Positions 62,548-64,000 of a stretch of 64,000 bases of DNA are shown here, piece by piece (position 1 is the first letter of the stretch; the number at the start of each line of letters is the position of its first letter). The position numbers and the translations under genes are program-made. The stretch spans positions 33,078-97,077 of the forward strand of contig JAFDYS010000017.1 of NCBI GenBank assembly GCA_018267315.1. Reading direction: 5' to 3'. Origin of the DNA: Bacteroidota bacterium (GTDB taxonomy: Bacteria; Bacteroidota; Bacteroidia; Chitinophagales; UBA10324). The notes below the pieces were generated by a model. It did no database searches. It saw only the letters and a program-made list of their open reading frames with translations, and was not told the DNA's origin.

Positions 62548-63510
62548 ATGTCAGAAAAAATTGTTGCGGGAATAGATATCGGGGGCACAAATACCAAGTA
62601 TGGTTTGGTTGATGAATATGGGAAAATTCTCACCCGCGGCAGTCTTCACACACCGGATTATGCAGATGCATTTGATTTTGCAAAAACCATTTCAGACATC
62701 ATTCTGAAAGAAACTGAAAAATTACCCGGCACCGATTTGCATGGTTTCGGCGTGGGGTCACCCAATGGAAATTATTTTACCGGTACCATTGAATTCGCTC
62801 CCAACCTACCGTGGAAAGGTGTAGTGCCGCTGGCCAAACATTTTCGGGAAGCCAGCGGACTGCCCGTATCCATCACCAACGATGCCAAAGCTGCCGCCAT
62901 GGGTGAAATGATTTTCGGCGGAGCCAGAAACATCAGGCACTTCTTCTTCATCACCCTCGGAACCGGCCTGGGCAGCGGCATCGTGTGCGATGGCAAAATT
63001 GTTTATGGCCATGATGGCTTTGCCGGTGAGATGGGCCACATGATTGTGAAAGCGGGAAGCAACCGCCTGTGTGGTTGCGGCCGCCACGGCTGCCTCGAAA
63101 CTTATGCTTCTGCCACCGGCATCAGAAAATCGTACATGAAATTTCTTGCCGAGAAAGACCAGCGCGCGCCCATAGATCCCGAGCAAATTGATTCAGCATT
63201 TATCTATAACCAGGCGAAGAAAGGAGATGCCGCCGCATTAAGGGCTTTTGATTATACGGGTGAAATTCTCGGCCTGGCATTGGCCAATGCCGTCACGCTC
63301 TTCAGTCCCGAGGTGATCTTTCTCTTCGGCGGATTAGCGCGGGCAGGTGATCTCATATTCAATCCGACGATTAAAAGTTTCGATGAGAACATTCTGAAAA
63401 TTTATAAAGGCAAGGTTCGCATCATTCCCTCTTCACTCAATGAAGGTGATGCCGCCATACTCGGAGCGGCCTCGCTGGTGTGGCACGATTTGAAGAACGT
63501 GGCGAAATAA
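62548..63510 (+). CDS. ROK-family sugar kinase
   Basis: 320 residues. ATP-binding GIDIGGTNTKYGLV at the N-terminus, the catalytic Asp in SITNDAKAAAMGE, GTGLGSGIV, EMGHMIV and the zinc-binding CGCGRHGCLETYAS are all present. ROK kinases phosphorylate glucose, N-acetylglucosamine or related sugars. No DNA-binding domain, so it is an enzyme and not a repressor. It lies 14 bases before a GH20 hexosaminidase gene, which makes N-acetylglucosamine a plausible substrate. Confidence 0.9.
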   Translation: MSEKIVAGIDIGGTNTKYGLVDEYGKILTRGSLHTPDYADAFDFAKTISDIILKETEKLPGTDLHGFGVGSPNGNYFTGTIEFAPNLPWKGVVPLAKHFREASGLPVSITNDAKAAAMGEMIFGGARNIRHFFFITLGTGLGSGIVCDGKIVYGHDGFAGEMGHMIVKAGSNRLCGCGRHGCLETYASATGIRKSYMKFLAEKDQRAPIDPEQIDSAFIYNQAKKGDAAALRAFDYTGEILGLALANAVTLFSPEVIFLFGGLARAGDLIFNPTIKSFDENILKIYKGKVRIIPSSLNEGDAAILGAASLVWHDLKNVAK

Positions 63511-63524
63511 TAAGCGCGCAACGC

Positions 63525-64000
63525 ATGCGGTTTATATTCCTGATTCAGCTACTTACTTTATGCATCAGCGCATACTCGCAATCCCTTTCTCTGTCTACGG
63601 TGATACCGGCTCCGGTGTTAGCCAAAGATGAAACGGGCGACTTTAGCATCACCAAAAAAACCGTGCTGGTTAGCAATAACAGCGAAGATTCGCTGAGTGC
63701 GGCCCTGTTCAGTTCACACAGCAGCAAGGAATATGGAATCAGGTTGAAGGTTGTTCCTCAACGCAGAGATTCTTCCAAAGCCATTTATCTCATACGGGAT
63801 ACCAGCCGGCACTTACCGGCGGAAGGGTATTCCATGAACATCTCGCCATCGCACATCACCATTCGTGCAGGTGATGGCGCCGGAATTTTTTACGCGCTGA
63901 CAACACTGAAGCAACTGATGCCGGTTACCGGGTCGAAAAAGGTGACTGTTCATTGCGGCTCTATCACGGATTATCCACGCTTCCCCTGGCGCGGCATGAT
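63525..64000 (+). CDS. Beta-N-acetylhexosaminidase (GH20), N-terminal part
   Basis: 158 residues visible; the gene runs off the right edge. Signal peptide MRFIFLIQLLTLCISAYSQ. The GH20b-type N-terminal domain (GYSMNISPSHITIRAGDGAGIFYALTTLKQL) and the start of the catalytic barrel (ITDYPRFPWRGM) are clear. Removes terminal GlcNAc or GalNAc from chitin oligomers or glycans, probably in the periplasm or outside. Likely cotranscribed with the ROK kinase. Confidence 0.85.
   Translation, partial: MRFIFLIQLLTLCISAYSQSLSLSTVIPAPVLAKDETGDFSITKKTVLVSNNSEDSLSAALFSSHSSKEYGIRLKVVPQRRDSSKAIYLIRDTSRHLPAEGYSMNISPSHITIRAGDGAGIFYALTTLKQLMPVTGSKKVTVHCGSITDYPRFPWRGM

Noticed and set aside
1..64000. tRNA, rRNA, integrase, transposase or prophage genes
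   Set aside because: I looked through the intergenic stretches and found no cloverleaf, rRNA block, or mobile-element enzyme; only small repeats are present.

Overview
The window reads as a chromosomal stretch of a Bacteroidota bacterium, probably a Chitinophagales/Saprospirales-like lineage (inference). The reasons are: many secreted proteins ending in the type IX secretion (T9SS) type A sorting domain; -7 boxes of the Bacteroidota form TAnnTTTG, with a TTTG-like -33 box about 19-20 bases upstream; few Shine-Dalgarno sites; a futalosine-type menaquinone pathway; and the r-protein operon with infA, rpmJ and map behind secY. No rRNA, tRNA, CRISPR array, transposase or prophage was recognised.

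Layout. 1-26.7 kb: a partial beta-helix/cadherin surface protein, an Lhr-type helicase carrying an in-frame palindromic insert, a translationally overlapping pair of large T9SS proteins, and a GH31 glycosidase. These are followed by menaquinone genes (mqnA, a histidine phosphatase, mqnE) interrupted by a four-helix-bundle cassette, then purL, two T9SS proteins, a methyltransferase, a thioesterase, a lipoprotein, two tandem fabD-like genes, folE, a QueD-type gene and an S33 lipoprotein peptidase. 26.8-42.3 kb: the complete S10-spc-alpha ribosomal operon on the minus strand, 30 genes from rpsJ to rplQ, with a clear promoter in front of rpsJ and a strong terminator behind rplQ.

42.4-47.9 kb is the most unusual part. 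Five promoters share one 20-bp operator-like motif (consensus TTCACCrcTTTnrGGGATTG), each followed after 20-21 bases by an octamer ending in TTTG. They precede, in order, a LuxR-type regulator with a receiver lacking its phospho-acceptor, a free-standing 66-residue LuxR HTH, a putative operon (an S8 protease without signal peptide, two small proteins, a TPR sensor kinase of the HisKA_3 class), a 70-residue protein, and a roughly 120-nt transcript that could encode a 29-residue peptide or act as an sRNA. I propose this as a self-contained, autoregulated module that I do not recognise.

48-61 kb: a cluster of secreted repeat proteins (kelch, MopE-type Asp-rich repeats, LamG, delta-60-like repeats, shared Ig-like module and T9SS tails) with a DUF4907 protein, a VapBC-like toxin-antitoxin pair, degenerate repeat tracts, a 98-bp three-hairpin palindromic element and a 33-residue membrane peptide gene. 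61-64 kb: an M43 metalloprotease, a ROK sugar kinase and the start of a GH20 hexosaminidase, the last two suggesting use of N-acetylhexosamines.
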